Shown here: positions 29,835 through 40,401 of the stretch, one piece after another
Position numbering within the stretch: the stretch's first letter is position 1
How the letters are laid out: each line of letters begins with the position of its first letter
Assembly: GCA_947259995.1 (NCBI GenBank)
Contig: CAMYOK010000002.1
Span: 722,881-786,880, forward strand
DNA length: 64,000 nucleotides
Reading direction: 5' to 3'
Source: an uncultured Pseudomonadales bacterium
GTDB lineage: Bacteria > Pseudomonadota > Gammaproteobacteria > Pseudomonadales > Pseudohongiellaceae
The notes under the pieces: model-generated
The model's database searches: none
What the model was told of the DNA's origin: nothing
Seen by the model: only the letters and a program-made list of their open reading frames with translations
Program-made: the position numbers and the translations under genes

Positions 29835-30149
29835 ATGAAACTGGCTTCCCAAGACAAGAAACAACTTCGCACTATTGCGCACTCATTGTCCCCCGTTGTG
29901 ACGATAGCCCAGAAAGGGCTTAGCGAAAGTGTTACCGACGAAATTGAACGTGCCCTTTCCCAGCACGAACTCATCAAAATCAAGATCTTTGCAGCTGATA
30001 GAGATGCCCGCAAAGCAATCATGTTACAGATTTGCGAGACAGCAAACGCTGACTTAATTCAAAGTATTGGCAATATCGCAGTAGTTTATCGTGCGGCAGA
30101 AAAGCCAAATCCAAAACTTTCCAATATTCTGCGCTTTAAGGCCCTTTAA
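29835..30149 (+). CDS. yhbY: CRM-domain ribosome assembly RNA-binding protein YhbY
   Basis: About 104 residues from the Met at 29835 (MKLASQDKKQLR), which matches the family N-terminus better than the Met at 29814. A single CRM domain fills the protein: HSLSPVVTIAQKGLSESVTDEIERAL, then the GLS and basic helices, with HELIKIKIF typical of the family. It associates with pre-50S particles. It is divergent from ftsH and convergent with greA, as commonly seen. Confidence 0.93.
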   Translation: MKLASQDKKQLRTIAHSLSPVVTIAQKGLSESVTDEIERALSQHELIKIKIFAADRDARKAIMLQICETANADLIQSIGNIAVVYRAAEKPNPKLSNILRFKAL

Positions 30150-30159
30150 AAAAACGAGC

Positions 30160-30181
30160 AGTCGCAACATCAGTTGCGACT
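30160..30181 (-). terminator. Hairpin between yhbY and greA stops
   Basis: A perfect 9-bp stem, AGTCGCAAC/GTTGCGACT, with a 4-base loop between convergent genes. On the minus strand a T7 run follows after a 5-base gap, so it probably terminates greA transcripts. The plus strand has no T-run. Confidence 0.6.
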
Positions 30182-30188
30182 TCCCGGC

Positions 30189-30665
30189 CTAGAGGTGCTT
30201 AACCTCTTCAATTTCATACTCAATCTCGCCCGCTGGCGCTTTCACGACGATCTCGTCGCCAATCTCTTTGCCCATGATAGCCCGGGCAATTGGTGATGCC
30301 ACCGATATGCGACCGGCTTTCACATCCGCCTCATCTTCCCCTACTATTTGATAGACCACTTGCGCCTCAGAATCAAGATTAAGCAAGGTCACGGTCGTCC
30401 CAAAGATGACTCGCCCAGAGGGCTCTATCGAACGAATGTCGATGATCTCTGAATCGGCCAACTTGCCTTCGATCTCGTTAATACGCCCTTCGCAAAAGCT
30501 CTGCTGCTCGCGAGCTGCATGATACTCGGCATTCTCTTTCAGATCGCCATGCGCGCGCGCCTCGGCAATTGCCTGAATGATTTTCGGGCGACGCTCGGTT
30601 TTCAACTCTTGTAACTCAGCGCGCAGGCGCTGCGCACCTGCCACTGTCATTGGGACTTTTCTCAT
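30189..30665 (-). CDS. greA: Transcription elongation factor GreA
   Basis: A 158-residue factor that rescues backtracked RNA polymerase by stimulating transcript cleavage. The N-terminal coiled coil carries the acidic tip ([14 protein letters not shown] near 40-55, with the catalytic Asp/Glu region DLKENAEY). The C-terminal FKBP-like domain ends with [21 protein letters not shown]. Its ATG overlaps the carB stop (ATGA), so the two are translationally coupled; carB-greA is a conserved pair. Confidence 0.97.
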   Translation of the reverse strand: MRKVPMTVAGAQRLRAELQELKTERRPKIIQAIAEARAHGDLKENAEYHAAREQQSFCEGRINEIEGKLADSEIIDIRSIEPSGRVIFGTTVTLLNLDSEAQVVYQIVGEDEADVKAGRISVASPIARAIMGKEIGDEIVVKAPAGEIEYEIEEVKHL

Positions 30666-33600
30666 AGTTCTGCGTGTAACTCCTGAATCGTATACACCGA
30701 CAGGTTATCACCGAACTCAAGGGATTCACAAATCGCCAATGCTCCCGCAATCGTCGTGGTGCACGTCACATCGTGACGCAAGGCCGTTCGACGAATAATG
30801 GAAGAGTCCGCTATTGCCTGCTTGCCTTCCGTTGTATTCACGATAAATTGCACTTCTTCGTTTTTGATCATATCGACGATATGCGGACGCCCTTCGTTTA
30901 CCTTATTCACCGAGGTCACAGGCAATCCAGCCGACGCAATCACTGCAGCAGTGCCTTGTGTCGCCAATAAGGAAAACCCTAGATTGTGCAGCTTACTAGC
31001 CACTTCCTCTAGGCGAGGCTTATCCGCATCACGCACACTGACAAACACAGCACCGCTAGTCTTGATCTCCTCGCCAGCGCCTAGTTGCGATTTCGCAAAA
31101 GCCTCTGCAAACGTGCGACCAACCCCCATCACCTCACCAGTAGATTTCATTTCTGGGCCAAGAATTGGGTCAACGCCTGGGAACTTATTGAAGGGGAATA
31201 CCGCTTCTTTAACCGCAAAATTGCGAGGCACGATTTCTTTCTCAAAACCCTGCTCTTTCAAGCTAGTCCCTGCCATACAACGTGCCGCGACTTTTGCTAG
31301 CGACACCCCGATACATTTAGAGACAAATGGCACCGTTCGAGAAGCGCGAGGATTCACTTCGATTACGAAGATCTCGCCGTCTTGATAGGCTAGCTGAGTG
31401 TTCATCAAACCAACCACATTCAATTCTTTCGCCAGCATTGTGACCTGCTCACGAATACGGTCCTGAACTTCATCGGTCAGATTATACGGTGGCAATGAAC
31501 ACGCAGAGTCACCAGAGTGAACCCCGGCCTGTTCGATATGCTGCATAATGGCACCTACGACCACTTGCTCCCCATCACTGACGATATCAACATCGATCTC
31601 AATGGCGGCATTCAAGAAGTAATCTAATAGCACTGGGCTTTCATTGCCGACTTTAACAGAAGTGCGCATATACCGGCGCAACTCTTCTTCGTTGTAAACG
31701 ATCTCCATAGAACGACCGCCTAGAACATATGAAGGGCGAACAACGAGCGGATAAGTGATGCGCTCAGCAGCCTCAATACTCTCCTCAACACTACGCACGA
31801 TACAGTTTGGTGGCTGCTTGAGGCCGAGCTTTTGAATCATGCGCTGGAAACGCTCGCGATCTTCAGCCAAATCGATGGCATCAGCAGAAGTACCAATGAT
31901 CGGCACACCCGCCTCCTCGAGACGCTTAGCTAAATTCAGCGGTGTTTGGCCACCGAACTGTACGATTACCCCGTGCGGCTTCTCCAGCTTAACGATCTCG
32001 ATCACGTCTTCGTAGGTGACCGGCTCGAAATAGAGGCGGTCAGAAATATTGTAATCGGTTGAGACAGTCTCAGGGTTACAGTTCACCATGATCGTCTCGT
32101 AACCATCTTCTCGCATTGCCAAAGCAGCGTGTACACAGCAATAGTCAAACTCAATGCCTTGGCCGATTCGGTTTGGCCCGCCACCGAGTACCATGATTTT
32201 TTTACGATCAGAAGGGAGCGCCTCGCACTCTTCTTCATAGGTCGAATACATATAGGCAGTTGTCGACGCGAACTCTGCAGCACAGGTATCCACGCGCTTA
32301 TACACAGGGCGTACGCCTAGCGCATGACGATACTCTTGCATACGCAGCTCAGGAATATTCAACAAAGTCGCCATGCGCGAATCTGAGAACCCTTTTTGCT
32401 TAAAACGGAACAGCGTGTCTTTATCGATCTGCTCCAATGTCATCTCAGCAATGCGCTTCTCTTCTTTCATCAAGTCTTCGATCTGTACGAGAAACCAAGG
32501 ATCAATTCCTGTAAGCCCCGCCACAGTCTCAACACTCCAACCTTGACGGAAGGCGTCAGCGATATACCAAACGCGCTCACCACCGGCATCTTTAAGCTCA
32601 CGCTTAAGAATATCCATGGAGTCGCTCAACCCCGTCTCTAGCAAGGGGTCAAAACCTGACACCCCAACCTCAAGCCCACGCAGCGCTTTCTGCATAGACT
32701 CTTGGAATGTGCGGCCGATTGCCATGACCTCGCCCACGGACTTCATTTGCGTCGTGATGCGATCATTGGTCTCTGGGAATTTTTCGAAAGTGAAGCGTGG
32801 AATCTTAGTGACTACGTAGTCGATAGTAGGCTCGAAACTCGCAGGCGTTGCACCACCAGTAATCTCATTGCGAAGTTCATCGAGCGAATACCCAATCGCC
32901 AATTTCGCCGCGACTCGAGCAATAGGGAAGCCAGTGGCTTTCGATGCCAATGCAGAGGAACGTGACACACGAGGATTCATCTCGATAATGACTAGACGGC
33001 CTGTCTTCGGGCACATACCAAACTGCACATTTGAGCCGCCGGTCTCAACACCGATTTCACGCAGCACCGCAACCGCCGCATTACGCAGTATTTGATATTC
33101 TTTATCAGTAAGCGTTTGCGAAGGTGCGACAGTGATCGAGTCGCCGGTATGCACACCCATGGCATCAAAGTTTTCGATGGTACAAACGATAATGCAGTTA
33201 TCTTTGTGGTCACGAACCACTTCTAGCTCATACTCTTTCCAACCAATTAGCGACTCATCGATCAGCAATTCGTTGTTCGGAGAAAGTTCAAGGCCGCGTG
33301 TGCATATCTCGATGAACTCTTCTTTATTATAGGCAATCCCGCCGCCGCTACCACCCAGGGTAAACGAGGGCCGAACGATACAAGGAAAACCTACTTGGTC
33401 TAGGGCAGCAAATGCCTCTTCCATATTGTGCGCCATGCCGTGCGCAGGAGTTTCCAGACCAATCGCTTTCATCGCTCTATCGAAAAGCTCGCGATTTTCG
33501 GCTTTATCGATGGCTTCGCTGCTGGCCCCAATCAGTTCAACATTGTATTTTTTCAGTACGCCATGACGGTCGAGGTCTAAGGCGCAGTTCAGGGCCGTCT

Positions 33601-33877
33601 GCCCACCCATCGTTGGCAGCACTGCATCAGGGCGCTCCTTCGCGATAATCTTCTCGACGATCTCCCAAGTGACCGGCTCGATATAGGTTGCATCCGCCAT
33701 CGCGGGATCAGTCATAATTGTCGCGGGATTCGAGTTGACAAGAATCACGCGATAACCTTCTTCTCGCAGCGCCTGACACGCCTGCGCACCGGAATAGTCG
33801 AACTCGCAGGCCTGACCAATCACAATGGGGCCTGCACCGAGGATGAGGATACTTTTTAAGTCGGATCGTTTTGGCAT
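30662..33877 (-). CDS. carB: Carbamoyl-phosphate synthase large subunit
   Basis: About 1071 residues. It makes carbamoyl phosphate for arginine and pyrimidines from bicarbonate, ATP and glutamine-derived ammonia. Two homologous ATP-grasp halves are seen ([17 protein letters not shown] and [16 protein letters not shown] as the two P-loop-like starts; [15 protein letters not shown] and [15 protein letters not shown]). The C-terminal MGS-like allosteric domain starts near 935. The start is the ATG at 33877 ([11 protein letters not shown]); a TTG two codons upstream is possible. A 4-base overlap with greA. Confidence 0.98.
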   Translation of the reverse strand: MPKRSDLKSILILGAGPIVIGQACEFDYSGAQACQALREEGYRVILVNSNPATIMTDPAMADATYIEPVTWEIVEKIIAKERPDAVLPTMGGQTALNCALDLDRHGVLKKYNVELIGASSEAIDKAENRELFDRAMKAIGLETPAHGMAHNMEEAFAALDQVGFPCIVRPSFTLGGSGGGIAYNKEEFIEICTRGLELSPNNELLIDESLIGWKEYELEVVRDHKDNCIIVCTIENFDAMGVHTGDSITVAPSQTLTDKEYQILRNAAVAVLREIGVETGGSNVQFGMCPKTGRLVIIEMNPRVSRSSALASKATGFPIARVAAKLAIGYSLDELRNEITGGATPASFEPTIDYVVTKIPRFTFEKFPETNDRITTQMKSVGEVMAIGRTFQESMQKALRGLEVGVSGFDPLLETGLSDSMDILKRELKDAGGERVWYIADAFRQGWSVETVAGLTGIDPWFLVQIEDLMKEEKRIAEMTLEQIDKDTLFRFKQKGFSDSRMATLLNIPELRMQEYRHALGVRPVYKRVDTCAAEFASTTAYMYSTYEEECEALPSDRKKIMVLGGGPNRIGQGIEFDYCCVHAALAMREDGYETIMVNCNPETVSTDYNISDRLYFEPVTYEDVIEIVKLEKPHGVIVQFGGQTPLNLAKRLEEAGVPIIGTSADAIDLAEDRERFQRMIQKLGLKQPPNCIVRSVEESIEAAERITYPLVVRPSYVLGGRSMEIVYNEEELRRYMRTSVKVGNESPVLLDYFLNAAIEIDVDIVSDGEQVVVGAIMQHIEQAGVHSGDSACSLPPYNLTDEVQDRIREQVTMLAKELNVVGLMNTQLAYQDGEIFVIEVNPRASRTVPFVSKCIGVSLAKVAARCMAGTSLKEQGFEKEIVPRNFAVKEAVFPFNKFPGVDPILGPEMKSTGEVMGVGRTFAEAFAKSQLGAGEEIKTSGAVFVSVRDADKPRLEEVASKLHNLGFSLLATQGTAAVIASAGLPVTSVNKVNEGRPHIVDMIKNEEVQFIVNTTEGKQAIADSSIIRRTALRHDVTCTTTIAGALAICESLEFGDNLSVYTIQELHAEL

Positions 33878-33905
33878 ATTCAAACCGTAGGTCTTGATGC
33901 CGCCA

Positions 33906-33964
33906 AGGCATTATTGCCTCGGAAGCTTGTTTAATTTTCGCATCCGGAGGCTTGGGGCCTCCGG
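33906..33964 (-). other. Two hairpins in the carA-carB gap
   Basis: CCGGAGGC/GCCTCCGG (33944-33951 with 33957-33964) and AGGCA/TGCCT (33906-33910 with 33915-33919) lie in the 100-base space between carA and carB. Neither is followed by a T-run, so they look like mRNA structures, perhaps stabilising or processing elements, rather than terminators. Confidence 0.5.
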
Positions 33965-33977
33965 CAGTGATGTATTG

Positions 33978-35123
33978 CTATACGCTTGCTTTGGCTGTCA
34001 TTAGCTCGATGAAATAGTCAAACAACGAAGTGATATCGTGCGGGCCTGGGCTGGCCTCTGGATGGCCTTGGAAGGCAAACGCTGGCTTATCCGTTCTCTC
34101 AATGCCTTGCAATGAGCCGTCAAATAAAGACCGGTGCGTCGCCTTAAGATTCGCCGGCAAGCTCGCTTCATCCACAGCAAAACCATGGTTCTGGCTCGTG
34201 ATCGACACCACGCCAGTTGCTATGCTTTGCACAGGATGATTGGCCCCGTGATGCCCCAAACGCATCTTCACTGTCTTCGCACCACAGGCTAAAGCAAGAA
34301 TCTGACAGCCTAGGCAGATGCCAAAGATAGGGATATCCAATTCTAAGAACCGCTTGGTCGCTGCGATTGCATAGTCACAAGGCTCAGGATCGCCAGGACC
34401 ATTCGACAAGAAAACGCCGTCAGGCTTTAATGCAAGCACATCTTCAGCAGAAGTTTGTGCCGGCACCACTGTCACCTTGCAGTTGCGGCTAGCGATCATC
34501 CGCAGAATATTGCGCTTAGCGCCAAAGTCGTAAGCGACAACATGGAAAGGCTTGTCCAATGGCGCTACTTTGTGGCCTTCGCCTAGCTTCCAAAGTCCTT
34601 CTTGCCATTCGAAGGGAGCTTTGATGCTCACCTCTTTCGCCAGGTCCATTCCTTTGAGGCCGGGGAATTCCCGAGCCTGCTCAAGGGCATGTGCCTCGCC
34701 AAGTCTCTCTAGTGCCTCGCCCGATAAAACGCAGCCATTGAGCGGCCCTTTGTCGCGCAATAGACGTGTCAGACGACGCGTATCGATTTCTGCGATCGCC
34801 ACCACGTTGCGTTCTTTAAGGAACTCATCGAGAGTCTGTTCGTTACGCCAGTTACTTGCCACTAGCGGAAGATCACGAATCACTAGGCCAGAAGCCCAGA
34901 CGTTATCAGATTCATTGTCTTCGGAATTAGTACCGGTATTACCGATATGAGGATAGGTCAATGTGACAATTTGGCGAGCGTAAGATGGGTCTGTCAGAAT
35001 TTCCTGATAGCCCGTCATAGAGGTATTAAAGACTACCTCGCCACTAGTTACGCCATGGGCGCCGATCGCCCTGCCACGGAATATACTGCCATCTTCCAAT
35101 GCCAGTACAGCTGGATTAATCAA
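33978..35123 (-). CDS. carA: Carbamoyl-phosphate synthase small (glutaminase) subunit
   Basis: 381 residues from the preferred TTG start at 35123. It hydrolyses glutamine and channels ammonia to CarB. The class I glutamine amidotransferase site is [17 protein letters not shown] (nucleophile Cys in GICLG) with the His/Glu pair in [13 protein letters not shown]. The N-terminal domain begins [22 protein letters not shown] is chosen because GGGAGA lies 6 bases upstream and the family N-terminus starts there; the open frame continues to 35186 but that extension lies across a terminator hairpin. Confidence 0.95.
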   Translation of the reverse strand: MINPAVLALEDGSIFRGRAIGAHGVTSGEVVFNTSMTGYQEILTDPSYARQIVTLTYPHIGNTGTNSEDNESDNVWASGLVIRDLPLVASNWRNEQTLDEFLKERNVVAIAEIDTRRLTRLLRDKGPLNGCVLSGEALERLGEAHALEQAREFPGLKGMDLAKEVSIKAPFEWQEGLWKLGEGHKVAPLDKPFHVVAYDFGAKRNILRMIASRNCKVTVVPAQTSAEDVLALKPDGVFLSNGPGDPEPCDYAIAATKRFLELDIPIFGICLGCQILALACGAKTVKMRLGHHGANHPVQSIATGVVSITSQNHGFAVDEASLPANLKATHRSLFDGSLQGIERTDKPAFAFQGHPEASPGPHDITSLFDYFIELMTAKASV

Positions 35124-35229
35124 TGCATTCTCCCGATAAAACGCAAAATCCGGGTGAAAAAAAGCGGAATGAAACGACCGCTTCATTCCGCCTTTTTGTG
35201 AATCCCGTTATGTGCTCAGATATAAACAT
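35116..35229 (-). CDS. Possible 37-codon leader ORF overlapping the carA start
   Basis: An ATG at 35229, about 6 bases after the predicted transcription start, opens a 37-codon frame (begins [10 protein letters not shown]) that reads through the terminator stem and stops with TAA at 35118-35116, just past the carA TTG at 35123-35121. It has no clear Shine-Dalgarno. If translated, it could couple ribosome movement to terminator folding and to carA initiation. Speculative; it may be fortuitous. Confidence 0.25.
   Translation of the reverse strand: MFISEHITGFTKRRNEAVVSFRFFSPGFCVLSGECID
35157..35191 (-). terminator. Intrinsic terminator/attenuator in the carA leader
   Basis: Minus strand: GCGGAATGAA (35191-35182), an 8-base loop, TTCATTCCGC (35173-35164), then seven T residues (35163-35157). 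A perfect 10-bp stem. It lies downstream of a strong promoter and 34 bases upstream of the carA start, so carAB transcripts must pass it. It could also end dapB transcripts. The opposite strand also has a T5 run. Confidence 0.85.
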
Positions 35230-35240
35230 ACTGAGGCCGT

Positions 35241-35270
35241 ATTATACGCGAATGGGGCTAATCGTGTCTA
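35241..35270 (-). promoter_or_regulatory. Sigma-70 promoter of carAB
   Basis: Minus strand: TAGACA (35270-35265), an 18-base spacer and a perfect TATAAT (35246-35241). The predicted start near 35235 gives a leader of about 110 bases containing the intrinsic terminator. Confidence 0.75.
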
Positions 35271-35308
35271 CGCAGTGTTTGCCTAGATTCAGACTTTGAT
35301 GACAGTTT

Positions 35309-36136
<828 letters not shown>

Positions 36137-36371
36137 CTACAGACATAGGGGATGCGGATTATAGCCTTGCCCCAGCCCCAGCGCCAAAACTAACCGACCC
36201 AATTTCTGCGACTCAACCTCCTCAAGCGGGCACAAGAGACCAAATAACTTGCCGCTCAAGGCGTAATTCGTCAAACTCGGCACTCATTGCGTGGAGTTAG
36301 CATGGTTTTACCCATTTTAGCTTTGCCAAATCATCATCGCGCAGCAATGCAATCTGGTTTAACGAAAAGAA

Positions 36372-36923
36372 ATGAGCGAAACACCGGTCTTGGACGATAG
36401 TGCAAAACGCAAACGCTACCAGCTAATAGTAGATGCCTTATACCAGGACGTATATCGCTATGCCTATTGGCTATGCAAGAACGGCGCTCTAGCAGAAGAC
36501 CTAGTGCAGGAAACTTTTTTGCGCGCTTGGCGGTCTTTGGACAGCCTACAGAATGATAAAGCAGCCAAGGCTTGGCTATTTACTATCTTACGCCGCGAGA
36601 ACGCCCGTCTTTACGAGCGCTACAGACCGGATATCGTAGACATTGAAGACCAATCAATTGCTGACTCGTTCGATAACGAGCCCGACCAACGGATGGACCG
36701 AAAGCTCCTGCACGATGCAATTGAATCCTTGGACAAGGATTATCGAGAACCCCTCTTACTGCAAGTCGTTGGAGGGTTTAGTGGAAAGGAAATCGCCGAA
36801 ATCTTAGATCTGAACAATAATACCGTTATGACCCGTCTTTTTAGGGCACGAGGAAAACTGAAACACGTATTCTTTCCCGACGGCAAGCCAGACGAGACTC
36901 TCGACGAACCACAATATGAATAG
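36372..36923 (+). CDS. ECF-type RNA polymerase sigma factor
   Basis: A 183-residue sigma-70-family alternative sigma factor. Region 2 is about residues 20-85 (DVYRYAYWLCKNGALAEDLV, then ETFLRAWRSL), and region 4 is about 118-165 (YREPLLLQVVGGFSGKEIAE, then NNNTVMTRLFRARGKLK). No region 1 or 3 is present, as in ECF factors. The next gene encodes a DUF3379 protein with one membrane segment, the pairing expected for a sigma/anti-sigma module. The regulon and signal are unknown. No autoregulatory promoter could be identified with confidence. Confidence 0.9.
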   Translation: MSETPVLDDSAKRKRYQLIVDALYQDVYRYAYWLCKNGALAEDLVQETFLRAWRSLDSLQNDKAAKAWLFTILRRENARLYERYRPDIVDIEDQSIADSFDNEPDQRMDRKLLHDAIESLDKDYREPLLLQVVGGFSGKEIAEILDLNNNTVMTRLFRARGKLKHVFFPDGKPDETLDEPQYE

Positions 36924-36997
36924 GGCGCTGCACGCAGCCAACCCATTTACTATCCACACGCAATAGGGCACAGCCCTAAAAAAAGAGTCCAATATAA

Positions 36998-37741
36998 ATG
37001 GATGACTTAGAATTTAGAAAACGCGCTTACGCAAATCCAAACGACCAATCTGCTGAGTTTTTGGCTGCATCTAATGCATCACCTGAACGAACGCAGTTGC
37101 TCAAACAACTCCAAGCACTCGACAAACGTGTCACCGCTGCGGCGAACTCAGTCGTGGTTCCTGAGGGCTTAGCGGCAAGGCTCAAGTCTATTGACTCGAA
37201 TGTCGTTGCCATTAAGGCTAACAAAACTGGCTTCAAACGCTATATCGCGATAGCTGCCAGCCTTGTTGTTGCCGTGGGCTTAGCGCTCTCTCCGGGACTG
37301 TTCAGCCCGCGCCCTAGCGCGGCAGACTTACAGTTTCATGACGACGTGCTTGGACACGTTTACAAGGAAATCTCTCGATTTGATTTGACTCGTGACGATG
37401 TCAGCTTTACGCAAATCAATAACGTGCTTGAACGTGAGGCAGGCGGGCATTTCCGTGACAATGAGCGCATAAAGCAACTGCACATCAAGTTTGCGAATGG
37501 CTGCAGAATCGCTAGCAATGGCCGTGGCGCACACATTGTCTTAGACGGAAGCAAAGGGGCGATCTCGGTCATGGTGGTTCATAGCTCACCGGTGAGCACC
37601 ACTTTCGACGTTAAAGACACGCGCTTTGTAGGCAAAATCATCCCATTCGGCAAAGGCAATTTGATTATTGTCGGCGAAAAAGATGAGCCTTTAGAGGCCT
37701 ACGAATCAATGATTGCAGAAGCTTTCGAATGGTCCATCTAA
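36998..37741 (+). CDS. DUF3379-family membrane protein, probable anti-sigma partner
   Basis: A 247-residue protein beginning MDDLEFRKRAYANPNDQ, the DUF3379 signature. The cytoplasmic N-terminal part (1-75) is followed by one membrane segment near 77-97 (YIAIAASLVVAVGLALSPG) and a periplasmic C-terminal domain of about 150 residues. It follows the ECF sigma gene after 74 bases. The topology and pairing suggest an anti-sigma factor that senses an envelope signal. That is inference; DUF3379 has no established biochemical function that I know of. Confidence 0.75.
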   Translation: MDDLEFRKRAYANPNDQSAEFLAASNASPERTQLLKQLQALDKRVTAAANSVVVPEGLAARLKSIDSNVVAIKANKTGFKRYIAIAASLVVAVGLALSPGLFSPRPSAADLQFHDDVLGHVYKEISRFDLTRDDVSFTQINNVLEREAGGHFRDNERIKQLHIKFANGCRIASNGRGAHIVLDGSKGAISVMVVHSSPVSTTFDVKDTRFVGKIIPFGKGNLIIVGEKDEPLEAYESMIAEAFEWSI

Positions 37742-37745
37742 ACCA

Positions 37746-37783
37746 GCATTAGACGCAGATCAAAACTGCTCTGCGTCTAATGC
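37746..37783. repeat. Perfect 14-bp inverted repeat spanning a stop codon
   Basis: GCATTAGACGCAGA (37746-37759) and its exact complement (37770-37783) enclose a 10-base loop that contains the TGA stop of the minus-strand acyl-CoA dehydrogenase. One arm is coding sequence, the other is 3' untranslated. It lies between convergent genes, so it may act as a bidirectional terminator, but no T-run follows on either strand. Confidence 0.7.
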
Positions 37784-39553
37784 CATCAACACCTCACTCC
37801 CACCTTTTATTTCCGCTACTAAAGACTGCAGCTCGGGAAGCTTCTTGCGCAAAAAGAATTGTGCGGTTTTTATCTTAGCGTCATAAAACTGCATATCACC
37901 TTCGCCAAGCGCAATCCCTCTCTGGGCGGCCTCAACCATGCGCGCCCACATGAAGGTGTAGAGCACCAAACTAACCACACGCAAATAGGGCACCGAAGCA
38001 GCTCCCACCTCGTCTGGCTTGTGCTCAGCCGCCGTTTTTATCCAAACACTAATGTCTTGCAGGCTTGATAATGCTGCCTGCAACGCCTCGATGTAAGCAG
38101 AAAGCGCCGCATCGTCTTTGCGAGCATCGACGTACTCGTCGATCTCCATAGCGAGACAAGCAAGCAAACCCTCTCGGTCTTTCACCATTTTACGCCCAGC
38201 AAGATCCAAAGCCTGTATGCCATTGGTTCCTTCATAAATTTGCGCAATGCGCGCGTCACGGACATTTTGTTCTAGCCCCCACTCGCGCACATAGCCATGC
38301 CCACCCAATACTTGCTGAGCCAACACGCAGCCCTCGAAGCCCTTGTCCGAGAACGAAGCTTTAGCCACTGGCGTAAGAAAGGCCACAAGCTTCGCTGCTC
38401 GCGAGCGCACTACTTCATCGGCATGAAAATGCGCCAAATCTAACTGACTCGCCGCATAAACTGCTAGAGCACGACCCGCCTCTACGTCTGCTCGCACGCT
38501 CAACAACATTCGCCGTACATCTGGGTGCACTATAATTGGGTCCGCCACAGCATCTGGATTATGCATGCCCGTTGCCGCTCGCCCCTGCACACGCTCGCGC
38601 GCGTAAGCAGACGCCACTTGATAGGAGTTGTTCGCCAAACCCAAGCCTTGCAGGCCAATTGAGAGGCGCTCATAGTTCATCATGGTGAACATATATTGCA
38701 GCCCCTTATTAGGCTCGCCGACAATAAACCCCTGTGCCCCATCGAAATTCATTACACAGGTCGAAGAGCCTTTTATCCCCATCTTGTGCTCGATAGCACC
38801 ACAGCTCACTTGGTTGTCAATTACCGCCTGGCCGCCTTCATCACAAAGCTGTCTAGGCACTACAAACAGTGAGATCCCCTTTGCCCCATCTGGTGCATCT
38901 GGCAGTTTTGCCAACACAAGATGGATTATATTTTCACTCAAATCGTGATCACCACCGGTGATAAATATTTTCGTCCCAGTAATTTTATAACTGCCGTCTT
39001 CTTGCGCTAATGCGCGCGTTTTTATGATCCCAAGATCGGTGCCTGCATGCGGCTCCGTCAAACACATCGTGCCCGACCACTGACCGCTATAAAGTTTAGG
39101 GAGATACTCTTGCTTTAGTTCTTCGCTGGCATGCCGAGCTAACGCAAGGCTAGCTCCAGCGCTTAGAATCGGATACAAGGCAAAAGATGAATTAGCAGCC
39201 ATCACCATTTCTTCGAACAAAACAGCCAACACTTTCGGCATTCCCTGGCCGCCAAAGTCCACATCACCAGACAAGCCAACCCAACCGCCTTGCGCAAACT
39301 CTTTGTAGGCCTCTTTAAAGCCTTTGGGTGTGTAGACTTTGCCATCCTCTAGGCGGCAGCCCTCCTCATCGCCACTCCGATTGACTGGGGCGAGCACTTC
39401 TTCGGAAATTTTCGCTGCACTCTCTAGCACGGCATCCATCAAGTCACGACCAAGCTCTTCTGTGCCCGGCATAGACGCAAACAATGACTCTGCACCCTGT
39501 ACTTCATGCAAAATAAACTGCATATCCTGCAAAGGCGCTCGATAGGCTGACAT
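37760..39553 (-). CDS. Acyl-CoA dehydrogenase with C-terminal extension (DmdC/FadE-like subgroup)
   Basis: About 597 residues, longer than the 380-residue short-chain enzymes. It begins MSAYRAPLQDMQFILHEV, typical of the long subgroup. FAD and substrate motifs are MCLTEPHAGTDLG, KIFITGGDHDLSEN and the C-terminal QVLGGHGYVREWGLEQNVRDARI, read here as GGHGYVREWGLEQ and YEGTNGIQALDL; an ACDH C-terminal domain follows from about 465. It oxidises an acyl-CoA using FAD. The substrate could be a fatty acyl-CoA or methylmercaptopropionyl-CoA, not distinguishable here. GGGGGA precedes the ATG at 39553. Confidence 0.88.
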   Translation of the reverse strand: MSAYRAPLQDMQFILHEVQGAESLFASMPGTEELGRDLMDAVLESAAKISEEVLAPVNRSGDEEGCRLEDGKVYTPKGFKEAYKEFAQGGWVGLSGDVDFGGQGMPKVLAVLFEEMVMAANSSFALYPILSAGASLALARHASEELKQEYLPKLYSGQWSGTMCLTEPHAGTDLGIIKTRALAQEDGSYKITGTKIFITGGDHDLSENIIHLVLAKLPDAPDGAKGISLFVVPRQLCDEGGQAVIDNQVSCGAIEHKMGIKGSSTCVMNFDGAQGFIVGEPNKGLQYMFTMMNYERLSIGLQGLGLANNSYQVASAYARERVQGRAATGMHNPDAVADPIIVHPDVRRMLLSVRADVEAGRALAVYAASQLDLAHFHADEVVRSRAAKLVAFLTPVAKASFSDKGFEGCVLAQQVLGGHGYVREWGLEQNVRDARIAQIYEGTNGIQALDLAGRKMVKDREGLLACLAMEIDEYVDARKDDAALSAYIEALQAALSSLQDISVWIKTAAEHKPDEVGAASVPYLRVVSLVLYTFMWARMVEAAQRGIALGEGDMQFYDAKIKTAQFFLRKKLPELQSLVAEIKGGSEVLMALDAEQF

Positions 39554-39690
39554 AGTGATCCCCCAAAAATTTTGATCGTAGATATCGGAGCCCAATCCCG
39601 GCTCACGTTCCCCTTCACTACTATACTCAAGAAATATTGCCCTTGGCTTCCTATTCTCAATAGATTTGCAAATTTACCAAAGACATCACA

Positions 39691-40401
39691 ATGCTTCACA
39701 TGCCCAATAGTGCAGCCTGCTTGCTTTGCGCAACTCCTATCAATGGCAAGTCTGGGTTTTGCGAGCCCTGCACATTGCAACTGCCTTATCTTTATAGCCC
39801 CTGTGCGCGTTGCGCACTTGAGCTAGGCCAATCCGCACCCACCCACGGCCACTGCGAGCAATGCCTGCTCGAACCTCCCTATTTTGACTACTGCCTTGCT
39901 CTCGGACGTTATGAATACCCATTACAAACATTGATCAGTCGTTTCAAATTCAATGCCAAGCTCAGCGCCGGCAGAGCCATGAGCATCGCACTGTTACAGG
40001 AAATCGAAAGGGCTTTGCGACAACGCCCACCCGACGCCCTGCTGCCCGTTCCCTTGCATTCACAACGCATTCGCGGCAGAGGCTTTAATCAAAGCACGGA
40101 GATTGCAAAACAGATCGCTAGCCGTTTCAAGATACCCATTATTGACGATTACTGTCATCGGGTTCGCGCCACCACATCACAAAGAGGACTGTCAGCGACG
40201 GCAAGGGCCGAGAATTTAAAGGAGGCATTTGTGCTCAAGCAGGGCATCGAACACTGGCGACACATCGCAGTCGTGGATGATGTGGTAACCACCAAGTCGA
40301 CGGTCAACGCTATAGCGCAGCTGCTTAAGAGTCAGGGAGTTATGCGAGTTGGGGTGATCTGTCTAGCGAGGGTAAGCGAAACTGTTAGAACTGATATTTG
40401 A
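39691..40401 (+). CDS. comF: ComF-family phosphoribosyltransferase-like protein
   Basis: A 236-residue protein with an N-terminal Cys-rich zinc-ribbon (CLLCATPINGKSGFCEPC and CARCALELG...CEQC, read as two pairs) and a C-terminal PRTase fold. The PRPP loop is HIAVVDDVVTTKSTVNA, and RGRGFNQSTEIAKQIA is the ComF motif. ComF acts in natural DNA uptake or its aftermath in competent bacteria; in gammaproteobacteria it is often called GntX. A type IV pilus cluster lies 6 kb away, which would fit DNA uptake, but that is inference. The 3' end overlaps the convergent gene by 17 bases. Confidence 0.88.
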   Translation: MLHMPNSAACLLCATPINGKSGFCEPCTLQLPYLYSPCARCALELGQSAPTHGHCEQCLLEPPYFDYCLALGRYEYPLQTLISRFKFNAKLSAGRAMSIALLQEIERALRQRPPDALLPVPLHSQRIRGRGFNQSTEIAKQIASRFKIPIIDDYCHRVRATTSQRGLSATARAENLKEAFVLKQGIEHWRHIAVVDDVVTTKSTVNAIAQLLKSQGVMRVGVICLARVSETVRTDI

